Origin: Lucinisca nassula
Lineage: Eukaryota > Mollusca > Bivalvia > Lucinida > Lucinidae
Assembly (NCBI GenBank): GCA_963580285.1
Contig: OY757015.1
Location: 129,391,688 to 129,455,687, forward strand
DNA length: 64,000 nt
Direction of reading: 5' to 3'
Shown here: positions 36,801 through 48,800 of the stretch, in pieces
Position numbering within the stretch: position 1 is the stretch's first letter
How the letters are laid out: every line of letters begins with the position of its first letter
Notes under the pieces: model-generated
Told to the model about the DNA's origin: nothing
Database searches by the model: none
What the model saw: only the letters and a program-made list of their open reading frames with translations
Program-made: the position numbers and the translations under genes

Positions 36801-39800
36801 CCATGGTATACCATAGGTTTCAAACACCAAGTGTTTGTACTTTGTAAAATAAAACAGATAAATAAACAGAGAATCATAATAGCGCATTTTATAAAATGTG
36901 ACATTGGTCAATAATATTGTCTTTGCAGTTTATCGGGATGTGATCTTTACTGATTGCTATTATTAGTATTTTCTCGCGGCTGACGCTAGTGAAATCGTTT
37001 GGCAAACATATTTCTGTTCTAGCGCAAACATTGAATTAAATTATATAAAATTTCCGAGAAAATCTGAAACTTGCCGAAAGTACCATACGGCCGAAAAGTA
37101 CCGCGGTATGTACCGCCGGAAGATAATACTGCAGTTTACCGGTGCACCAGTTTTACCGCGCACCCCTAACGATGACAAAGCACTTTAGGTACTGGGACAA
37201 AAAAGATACTGATGTTAATGGTGCTAATATAATGTTAATCAATATGCAGCCATAGCCCCAGATAAGAGGGGGTATCCACATATTATTTTTCTTATTTCTG
37301 CAAGAAAACCTATATGTTGTAGGTACTCATTAGAAGCGGGGTGCTTCCATGCTGAGCTGAAACTGACCAGACTTGAGTACTGGTAAACCGCTTAGGTCTA
37401 AGACTGCCCGGGAAAGGGGGTACAAGTCCTTAAACTCTAGTGGCTTCTTTGGGTGGTAGGGCTTGAGATGTCATTTCATCTCAATGTTGGGTAGAAGTCT
37501 CATAAAATGGGAAGCAACATCTCCAAAACAAACAAAACCAAAGTAGATAATTGAAGGTACAATGTTAGTAGTAACTGTTGTGGTCCAGAACATCATCCAG
37601 TCCCTAAAGATGCAGTTCTTTTTCCAGCAATTGCCGAATTTCTCAATGTATCAAGGTCAGCCATCTCACATTGCGCATATGAAGGTGAAATCCAACATGC
37701 CACAGTTCTTCATGCCTGATGAATTGAAGATGGAGGTCCTAAACAGAAACGCACTAACCATGGCACACATAGATCTAGGACAGAATCTTGGTGAGTCCCA
37801 CTACTAGCTTTTTAATCAGTTAATACTTGTAGATTATGTTCTGTTCTGGTTTGGCATGAGAGCAGGAAAGCTACCCCTAAAGACACCAAGCGTCATATGA
37901 CTGTAACAGACAGCTTTTCAGAGAAAATAAGGCATCATTTTGTAATTCAATCATAATTTTGTCTTTCTGACTTTGTGTCTGAAGATATATTTTATACTTT
38001 AACAATTATCTCACACCAGATCACTTACCTGGAGATCTGGGGCCAGTTGTTCAAAACTAACGACTTCGTTAGTTAACGTATCGTTAAAACTTTGACCACT
38101 AAATATGGCAAATATGCTGATATTTTTGCTGAAAAAAATGTGAGCAGCTTTTGCGGATGCAAAAGCGGCTCACATTTTTTCAGCAAAAATACCAAAATTT
38201 AGGATATTGTACTTCCTAGAAGAGTTAACAATTTGACAACTAACAAGCTCGTTAAGCTAACGATGCTTTGAACAACTGGGCCCTGGTGTGAGCTCTGCCA
38301 TGTCTGCAGCACGCCAGCTACTTGGAAGGGGGCCCACTTATGTGGATGTTGCCTCTGTACCTGCATGTTAATAACAAAAATCCATGATGATGAATTATTG
38401 AACGGCACAAACCATGCAGAATATAGTCTGTTATGTTATTGATGACTTATTTTAGCAAAACAACAAGTTAGAATACACAAGATAGAATATGCCATTTTGG
38501 ATATGACACGGAAATCAAATGATTGATTATTAGTAGTGTAGTTACAATACAGTGAAATCCCATATGAGGGTGTACTCTGCCACTCATACAGCTATTTTTT
38601 AGACACAACATCAGTTTGTAAATTGTGCTTTTTCCAATTTTAGAACAAGTATGATAAAGAGGGGAGTTGTCTAAATATTTAGGGTAAATACGGTAAAAAA
38701 AGGATTGATTGAATTTATCCATTTCACCATACCAGAGGTGCCCAAGAAAATGATCTTGAAAAACATCCAGATTGGCACAGCTCCACTTGCATGTGATAAT
38801 CAATGCAGAAACATCAGTCAGTAGTATGGCTGGTTAATCGGAGCTGAAAAGATAATCAGTTATCATTCCTGCCATTGTGATCGACAATCGATTAGTAATC
38901 ACAAAAGATTTTGTCATAATTTTACCTGTTTGGCTTTCTGCCTGTGCATGATACTTACCATATGTTGTACTTTACCATATCTCATCAAGGTCTGCACTGT
39001 TTGCCACTCATCCAGCTACAACTTTTGGTAGTAAATTGTACTTCTCAAATAATAGATTATAAGTAAATCAGTAATGATAATCATTTGTGAGGAATATATT
39101 GATCAAATTATCGATTTCCCGATTAATCGTGTCAGCCTTAGTCATTAGTGATCTATTTGTTAACCTTTTGGTTGTTGTCATAACGTGTATGGGACATCAG
39201 TTGGTGCTGGATTTATTGAAATAATTCTGTACAGATTCCCCAAATGACAATTTTCAATACAGTTATCCCGGATCTAATGCATTTATTTAGTTGTAATGCA
39301 CAAAGTGACAAGTAACCTGAGCTGCGTAAAACAAAAGGCCAGCCAGTGTAAAGAGACATTACATGATATTAGGTTTCTGATAATGTTTTACATAATTTAC
39401 TGTCAAGTTGTGGATGTTATCCAACGAGATATCCCATTACATATACAAGATATTAGAATGGTAGATTTGCTTTTCTTTTTCAGATATTCCAAATGAAGTT
39501 GACACATACAGAAACCTATTTCCATTGGAACCTCCAACAGACAACCCTCATCACAAATCTAAAACTTTTGGTTACCCAACCACCTGTTACAAAGCTTTAA
39601 ATACCAAAGATGGTTTAACATACTGTTTACGAAGAATTCATGGTAAGCAAATTATAAGTCCGCTAATACTGGAATTGCCTTGTGCTTCCATCATTCCTTC
39701 TGACCATCCATGATTCCATCTGTCCTCATCAGATAAAATTTTTCTAACTTATCTGAACATCTAAAACAAATACATTGACATCAGAGGTTGGCCCCCGCCC

Positions 39801-42800
39801 ATCGGGGCTTGAAGATATAGATGGGCTGCATGATGCTTCCACGCAGAGCTGAATCTGACCATGAGTACTGGTAAACCGCTCAGAAGATCTGAACCTGCCC
39901 AGGCAAAGCGGTGTGAGTCGGCCCGTCCATGCTTATAAACCCTATTGGTTTCATTGGGCAACAGGGCTTGAGATGTCATTTCATCTCATTGTCGGGTAAA
40001 AATCCAACAAAATTGGAAGCAATGTCTCCAAAATGACCTATACAGTGTTGACGAGTTTGTTAAACCTTTAACAAATGACATCAGAGGCCAGTGGTCCAAA
40101 GCATTGTTAGCTTAACAAGCTCATTAGTGGTCATATTGTTAATTGTTCTAGCAAGTACAATATCTAAAATTTTAGTATTTTTGCTGAAAAAATGTGAGCA
40201 AAAGCTGCTCACATTTTTTTTCAGCAAAAATATTAGCATATTTGCCAAATTAAATGAGCAATTTTTTAACTATGCGTTAATTAATGATGTCGTTAGTATT
40301 GAACAACTGGTCCCTGATAATCAAATTTACTGACAGGCATCCTATTGGATGTTGCACTTTGAGTTTGAAAAGACGTTCTAACTAGGTATTTGACTGAATC
40401 CTATAATTTTTTCTCCGACAGTCTTAATGCATTGTTTATGGAAGTATTATATTTTGTGTCATACACCTTTTGTAAGCTGGAAAAGTGAGTTTCCTTTCAA
40501 ATTACTATCATCTTACTTCCAATGCTTTTTTCCAAACAGGAACAATAAAATTTACATATGACATGGATGTTCAAAACATATGATGTGGTACATTGAGGCA
40601 GTTCTAACAAGTACCCACAACATATGGTCGGCCTCAGTGACTTAATTGGATATGTACTTGTTTGAAACATGTTGTGGTACATTGTGGCAGTTCTAACAAG
40701 TACCCACAACATATGGCCGGCCTCAGTGATTTAATTGGATGTGTACTTGTTTGAAACATGTTGTGGTACATTGAGGCAATTCTAACAAGTACCCACAACA
40801 TACCGCCGGCCTCAGTGACTGAATTGGATGTGTACTTGTTACATTTGGTTACCCCACCACCTGTTACAAAGCTTTAAATACCAAAGATGGTTTAACATAC
40901 TGTTTACGAAGAATTCATGGTAAGCAAATTATAAGTCCGCTAATACTGGAATTGCCTTGTGCTTCCATCATTCCTTCTGACCATCCATGATTCCATCTGT
41001 CCTCATCAGATAAAATTTTTCTAACTTATCTGAACATCTAAAACAAATACATTGACATCAGAGGTTGGCCCCCGCCCATCGGGGCTTGAAGATATAGATG
41101 GGCTGCATGATGCTTCCACGCAGAGCTGAATCTGACCATGAGTACTGGTAAACCGCTCAGAAGATCTGAACCTGCCCAGGCAAAGCGGTGTGAGTCGGCC
41201 CGTCCATGCTTATAAACCCTATTGGTTTCATTGGGCAACAGGGCTTGAGATGTCATTTCATCTCATTGTCGGGTAAAAATCCAACAAAATTGGAAGCAAT
41301 GTCTCCAAAATGACCTATACAGTGTTGACGAGTTTGTTAAACCTTTAACAAATGACATCAGAGGCCAGTGGTCCAAAGCATTGTTAGCTTAACAAGCTCA
41401 TTAGTGGTCATATTGTTAATTGTTCTAGCAAGTACAATATCTAAAATTTTAGTATTTTTGCTGAAAAAATGTGAGCAAAAGCTGCTCACATTTTTTTTCA
41501 GCAAAAATATTAGCATATTTGCCAAATTAAATGAGCAATTTTTTAACTATGCGTTAATTAATGATGTCGTTAGTATTGAACAACTGGTCCCTGATAATCA
41601 AATTTACTGACAGGCATCCTATTGGATGTTGCACTTTGAGTTTGAAAAGACGTTCTAACTAGGTATTTGACTGAATCCTATAATTTTTTCTCCGACAGTC
41701 TTAATGCATTGTTTATGGAAGTATTTTATTTTGTGTCATACACCTTTTGTAAGCTGGAAAAGTGAGTTTCCTTTCAAATTACTATCATCTTACTTCCAAT
41801 GCTTTTTTCCAAACAGGAACAATAAAATTTACATATGACATGGATGTTCAAAACATATGATGTGGTACATTGAGGCAGTTCTAACAAGTACCCACAACAT
41901 ACGGTCGGCCTCAGTGACTTAATTGGATATGTACTTGTTTGAAACATGTTGTAGTACATTGTGGCAGTTCTAACAAGTACCCACAACATATGGCCGGCCT
42001 CAGTGATTTAATTGGATGTGTACTTGTTTGAAACATGTTGTGGTACATTGAGGCAATTCTAACAAGTACCCACAACATACCGCCGGCCTCAGTGACTGAA
42101 TTGGATGTGTACTTGTTACATTTGGTTACCCCACCACCTGTTACAAAGCTTTAAATACCAAAGATGGTTTAACATACTGTTTACGAAGAATTCATGGTAA
42201 GCAAATTATAAGTCCGCTAATACTGGAATTGCCTTGTGCTTCCATCATTCCTTCTGACCATCCATGATTCCATCTGTCCTCATCAGATAAAATTTTTCTA
42301 ACTTATCTGAACATCTAAAACAAATACATTGACATCAGAGGTTGGCCCCCGCCCATCGGGGCTTGAAGATATAGATGGGCTGCATGATGCTTCCACGCAG
42401 AGCTGAATCTGACCATGAGTACTAGTAAACCGCTCAGAAGATCTGAACCTGCCCAGGCAAAGCGGTGTGAGTCGGCCCGTCCATGCTTATAAACCCTATT
42501 GGTTTCATTGGGCAACAGGGCTTGAGATGACATTTCATCTCATTGTCGGGTAAAAATCCAACAAAATTGGAAGCAATGTCTCCAAAATGACCTATACAGT
42601 GTTGACGAGTTTGTTAAACCTTTAACAAATGACATCAGAGGCCAGTGGTCCAAAGCATTGTTAGCTTAACAAGCTCATTAGTGGTCATATTGTTAATTGT
42701 TCTAGCAAGTACAATATCTAAAATTTTAGTATTTTTGCTGAAAAAATGTGAGCAAAAGCTGCTCACATTTTTTTTCAGCAAAAATATTAGCATATTTGCC

Positions 42801-45800
42801 AAATTAAATGAGCAATTTTTTAACTATGCGTTAATTAATGATGTCGTTAGTATTGAACAACTGGTCCCTGATAATCAAATTTACTGACAGGCATCCTATT
42901 GGATGTTGCACTTTGAGTTTGAAAAGACGTTCTAACTAGGTATTTGACTGAATCCTATAATTTTTTCTCCGACAGTCTTAATGCATTGTTTATGGAAGTA
43001 TTTTATTTTGTGTCATACACCTTTTGTAAGCTGGAAAAGTGAGTTTCCTTTCAAATTACTATCATCTTACTTCCAATGCTTTTTTCCAAACAGGAACAAT
43101 AAAATTTACATATGACATGGATGTTCAAAACATATGATGTGGTACATTGAGGCAGTTCTAACAAGTACCCACAACATACGGTCGGCCTCAGTGACTTAAT
43201 TGGATATGTACTTGTTTGAAACATGTTGTGGTACATTGTGGCAGTTCTAACAAGTACCCACAACATATGGCCGGCCTCAGTGATTTAATTGGATGTGTAC
43301 TTGTTTGAAACATGTTGTGGTACATTGAGGCAATTCTAACAAGTACCAACAACATACCGCCGGCCTCAGTGACTGAATTGGATGTGTACTTGTTAGCTCG
43401 CCTGTACGAAGTACATGGAGAGCTAATGTTGTCACCTCATTTGTGCACGTTTGCGTGTGCATGTGCGTGTGCGTTCCCGTCACACTGTGTTAAAGTTTTT
43501 CAAATGCTTATATCTCAACAGTCACTCATCACAGAGCACTCATATTTGGAACTTAAGTACCTTGGAGGGTCTTCTGATGTTCAAAGACAACAGACCCCTG
43601 GGTTCATGCCCCGGGGTGGGGCTAGGGGTCAAAATCTAGAACACCTCTGTAAGACTGTGTTAAAGTTTTTGAATTGCTTTTATCTCAACAGACACTCATC
43701 ACAAAGGATTCATATTTTACAACTTGGATACCCGGGCGTGTCTTCTGAGATTCCAAGACAACACACCCCTGGGTTCATACCTGCGAGGACGGATGGGATG
43801 GGGTGGGGCTAGGGGTCAAAATCTAGGACACCTTTGTGATTTGTTATATACGTTTCCATTATGCTAACAAGTTATAAACACAATTGGTCATATATCAGCC
43901 AACCATGTGACATTGGTTCAAGTGTAAAAGGGTGAAGGTCATGGTGACCTAGATTTCACGGTCCAGTGATTTTGCCTTATATCTTGAAGACTATTTGTTG
44001 GAGAAATGACATACCTGGGATATTAGTACCATGTGACCCCATGATTGACCTCAAAATATATCTAGGTCACTGTTACCTATATTTCATGGTCCAGTGATTT
44101 TGCCTTATATCTTGAAGACTATTTGTTGGAGAAATGTCATACCTGGGATATTAGTACCATGGGACCCCATGATTGACCTCAAAATATATCTAGGTCACTG
44201 TGACCTATATTTATTGTCCAGTGATTTTGCCTTATATCTTGAAGACTATTTGTTGGAGAAATGTCATACCTGGGATATTAGTACCATGTGACCCCATGAT
44301 TGACCTCAAAATATATCTAGGTCACTGTGACCTGTATTTCATGGTTCAGTGATTTTGCCTTTTTTCGTGACAACTATTGTTGGAGAAATGTCATACCTTG
44401 GATATTAGTGTCATGTGACCCCATGATTGACCTCAAAATATATCTAGGTCACTGTGACCTATATTTCACGGTTCAGTGACTTTGCCTATTATCTTGAATA
44501 CTATTCGAAGGAGAAATGTCATACTTGGATTATTAGATCCATGTGACCTGATAATTGACCACCAAATATATCTTAGTCACTGTGACCTATATTTCATGAA
44601 TCTGTGATTTGGCCTTTTATCTTCAATAATATTTGATGGAGAAATGTCATACCTGGATGATTAGTTCCATGTGACCCCATCATTGACCTCAAAATATATC
44701 TAGGCCAGTGTAACTTATATTTCATGGTTCACTGATTTTGCCTATTATCTTGAATACTATTTGATAAAGAAATGTCATACCTTGATTATTAGTTCCATGT
44801 GACCTGCTGATTGACCTCAAAATATATATAGGTCATTGTAACCTATATTTCATGGGTCAGTGATTTTGCCTATTATCTTGAATAATATTTTAATAACGAA
44901 ATGTTATACCTGGGATATTACTTCAATGCAACCAGATGATTGACCTCAAAATATATCTAGGTCAGTGTGAGCTATATTACATGGTTCAGTGACTTTGACT
45001 TATATCTTGAATACTATTGGATAGAGAAACTTCATATCTGAATAACTAATTCCATGTGACAAGATGACTGACATAGAAATATATCTAGGTCAATGTGACA
45101 TATTTTCATGGTTCAATGATTAGGCTTTTAATTCAGACACAATTTGATTTAGAAATGTAATATCTGGAATATATGTTCCATGTGACCGGATGATTGACTT
45201 CAAAATATATTTGGGTGAATATGATCTATATTTCATGGTTCAATAGTCTTACCTTATATCTTGAAGGCGCGAAACAGGCGAGCTACGCTGTCATGTGACA
45301 GCTCTTGTTTGAAACATGTTGTGGTACATTGAGCGATTCTAATGTACCCACAACATATGGCCTGCCTCAGTGACTTAATTAGATGTGTACTTGTTTGAAA
45401 CATGTTGTGGTACATTGAGGCAGTTCTAACAAGTACCCAAAGCATATGGCCGGCCTGGTTTTGTTTTGTTCGTTTGTTTTGAGGTTTAACGTCCCCATCA
45501 ACACTGTAAAGGTCATTTTGGAGACGTTGCATCCAATTTTGTGGGACTTTTACCCGACATTGAGATGAAATGACATCTCAACTTGGTGACTTAATTGATT
45601 GGATAATGTACTTGTTTGAAACATGTTGTGGTACATTGAGGCGATTCTAACATACCCACAATATATGGCAGGCTGCCATGGCTTAGTCAGATATATGTTT
45701 GACTGTTGATCAGGAGGTTGCGGGTTTGATCCCCGCTTGCGAAACATACATTATTTTTTTGTAGGAAGTCTAGTGACAGGCATCTTTGTCTTAAAAGATG

Positions 45801-48800
45801 AACAAGTGCAAAGTCTTTCATTTAATACTTGACGTCTTTTATTCTGTTTGTCTTGATGTACTGAACAAACAGATTTTCATAAGTGTTAACTCCTTTAAAA
45901 TGGTGACAAACATGCCATGTGTATCCATTATGGCCAACCCTTAAGAAGCTAGTCACAACAATTGTCATCTGCTTTGTTGTGAAAGTCATTGATGTAGACA
46001 GTGTGGACCCAGATCAGACTGCTCCTTTAGGAGCAGTCTGATCAGGGTCCTCAGTCCTCACTGCCTATATGCAAAAAATAAAAAAATGTGTTTTAAAAGT
46101 TTGCAGGAAAATGCAGAAGTCATCATAAACAGATGACATTTCCAGATGCAGTTTCTTGTGGCTTCTAAAATGTTAAAGAAAAAAAAATGTTTCCTTTTGG
46201 AGCATACTTTGGAATTTGTGGCAGAGGTAAAACGTTTCCCTGCCCTACATCATAGTGTAGATTATATTTTCTTGTCCTTTGGGATCATTGATTCCATTGT
46301 GGAATTTTGAAAATATCTGAGGGTCACTGATGAGGCCTAATTGGCCGAAACTAGCTAGTCTGGCCCAGAAAACATATACACTCCATATTTTTCAGTTCTG
46401 TGGTGTATTCCTTGCTTCCAAAGGATAACCCTTTTATAGAACATATTCATATATTTAGTTTAGAGTCACCTGCCATGTGACAGTGGCCAAAGAACCTAAT
46501 GGAAGGGTAGTCTCCCTTAGAGATATACTGTATTAACTGTATGTATTCAGACATGACAGACTTTAGCAAAAAGTGTATACCCAGATGAGATGCAGCAGAA
46601 TGTGGCAGCTCATCAGGGTCTATACACTGTTTGGCACTCATCCAGTTATTTTAATCCATTCTACACAGGAAACCCCTAAAAGGGTAGCCTGGCAAACAGC
46701 ACAGGCCCAGATCAGATGCCCCAGAACGCGGTGTGTGTTTGCTAACCGAATTTTCTGTCAAAAATAGAATAAGAACGAAAAAAATAGGCCTACTACCCGT
46801 TATATGACAAACGGACTTGTCAAACATATAGCAATGGAAGCATCCACCAGCATACAATATAGGGATCAACCATGGTTTTTCATGCATTAACATTTGCCAG
46901 GTCCCGAGGAAGCTGTTTGAACATGAGGCCGCTAGGCCGAATGTTCAAATATTTTCTGCGGGATCCGGCAAATGTTAATGCAATGAAATAACCATGTATG
47001 ATCGTTGTTCTTGCATAACTTACGATTCTGACAGCAAATTCTTACGAAAATGCTCCATGTAAACTCCATATAAACTTTTCAAATGCGACCGGCGAACCAA
47101 CATGGCGACCCGTTCAGAATGTTGTTTACAATGATGTTGCTATGCAGTAACCATCTGACGTCATCATAGAATCCTAAAAAGCTACATTCAGGGCGATAAC
47201 ATTACGTCGCTCAAAGTAACCTAAACAAAGCAAGGCCGGTCTTGTGATATCAAAGGCTCAAAGTCCATGTTCAAACAGCATGCGAATTTCATGATTTGGT
47301 CATGGTTTTTGCTGTTTGAGCACGTCTTTCCGTCAATTTGACAATGGCTTAGATATTTATGCAAGAATGGGTTAATTATACACAGTTTTAGAAAGAGTAT
47401 GTTAAGGGGTTGAGGTATCGCAATGTTAACCCTTATCTTGCTGTTCATGACAACCCATATCTTTGCAAACAGTGTAGATCCAGATCAGATGGCTTCTCTG
47501 ATCAGGATCTACACTGTTTTGCATTCAGAATATGAATTTGTAGCAATAAATTACATCAAGTAATTTGATTGGTTGATAGACAGAAATGGGTGTGGCTTAA
47601 ATGAATATTCAGCAAGATAAGGGTTAAGGGTAAATACTGAATGAAGTAATGGCTGCGAAATCTGTTTATACACTTGCAGGTTTCCGGTTGGTAAATACCA
47701 AATGTATGACACTTGTTGATATGTGGAAGAAGATGTATCATCCCAACATCATTCAGCTTAGAGAAGTGTTCACAACCAAAGCTTTTGGAGATCATTGTGA
47801 GTCATTCTGTTCAATATTACCAGTAATTTAGTACCATAGCAACAAATAAGTTAAGTATTTTGTGATAATTGGAGGATAGTTTTTGTCAGTTCTCCATAAA
47901 AACCTATGTTGTGGGTACTCATTAGAACCGCCTCACTGAGGTGGTTCTAATGAGTACCCACAACATAGGTTTATTGTGAGAAATAAGAAAAGCTATCTTT
48001 CAGTTATCGCAAATACTTACCTTATCTGTAACTTTGAGATCATTAGGTCTCTCACCGCTGTGGTTTGAGCCTTGCTCGAGTCATATGTGAGACGCCAAGT
48101 TCTGTAACCGAAGGTCAGGTGGTTTTTCTCCGGGTACACGGGTTTTCGCCCACCTCCGATTAAAGATCAGCGCCATATGAGTGAAATAATCTTGAAAGGG
48201 CCGTAAAACCAAATAAAAATAAAAATCTGTAACTTTGATTTACCACATAGGTCTTAGAAGCCACCTTGCTGTTGTAGTTAAGCTACTCGTTAACCATGAG
48301 TAATGTGTTTGATTCTGGGCTTCTCCAGACTTAAGAAAAGTTATACTTGAATTATTCTTATTACTTACCTTTTTCTGGAGCTAAGGCTACCACGGAAAGT
48401 TTTCCATCATAGTTTGGCATACATATTGATCTTCTGATTTAGTACATTTGTACTGATCATTTGGTATTACCCTTCAGTAATTATGCCTTCAGCTGCTACA
48501 AAAAATTCTGGAGCAGATGATAAACAGACTTTACCACCATATGACAACCTGATTTTGTCACGTCTGGTTTAGGCATGACATGATATAGGAGCCGGTGTTC
48601 CATCCGTTGTCCATTCCTTTGTCAAGCTGTCAACAATTGGGACAACCCTAGTGCTTACACAATTAAGTCCATGCAGGTGGAACAGCCTTCTGCAGAAATT
48701 TTGTTTTAAATATTTTTCATTGTTAATATTCTTGAAATTATATGTGAATTGTCTGCCCTTTAAAAAGGCTTGACATTACATGTGAATTGACTGAAGGGCA

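Larger units (their letters stand above)
39567..43395 (+). repeat. Three tandem copies of a 1277-bp unit containing part of PAN3 exon 8
   Basis: Units 39567-40843, 40844-42120, 42121-43395. Each has 76 nt of exon 8 with its GTAAGC donor, an S1 SINE, an M1 MITE and three ~120-bp hairpin/tRNA-like sub-repeats. Differences are few, and copies 2 and 3 share changes (for example GTATTTTATTTT where copy 1 has GTATTATATTTT). The copied exon pieces (40844-40919, 42121-42196) differ from exon 8 by one synonymous base (CCA/CCC) but have no acceptor. Confidence 0.93.

Noticed and set aside
36453..36914. 153-aa frame including ANSVGPDQTPRSAASDLGLH
   Set aside because: Reads through an H-C MITE hairpin. 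Similar peptides appear at every copy of the hairpin core.
40813..40919. Use of the duplicated exon-8 piece as a real extra exon
   Set aside because: The only nearby AG would give a 28-nt extension that shifts the frame after exon 8.
43312..43812. 166-aa frame
   Set aside because: Spans the end of the triplicated unit and the microsatellite head of pearl-like P6.
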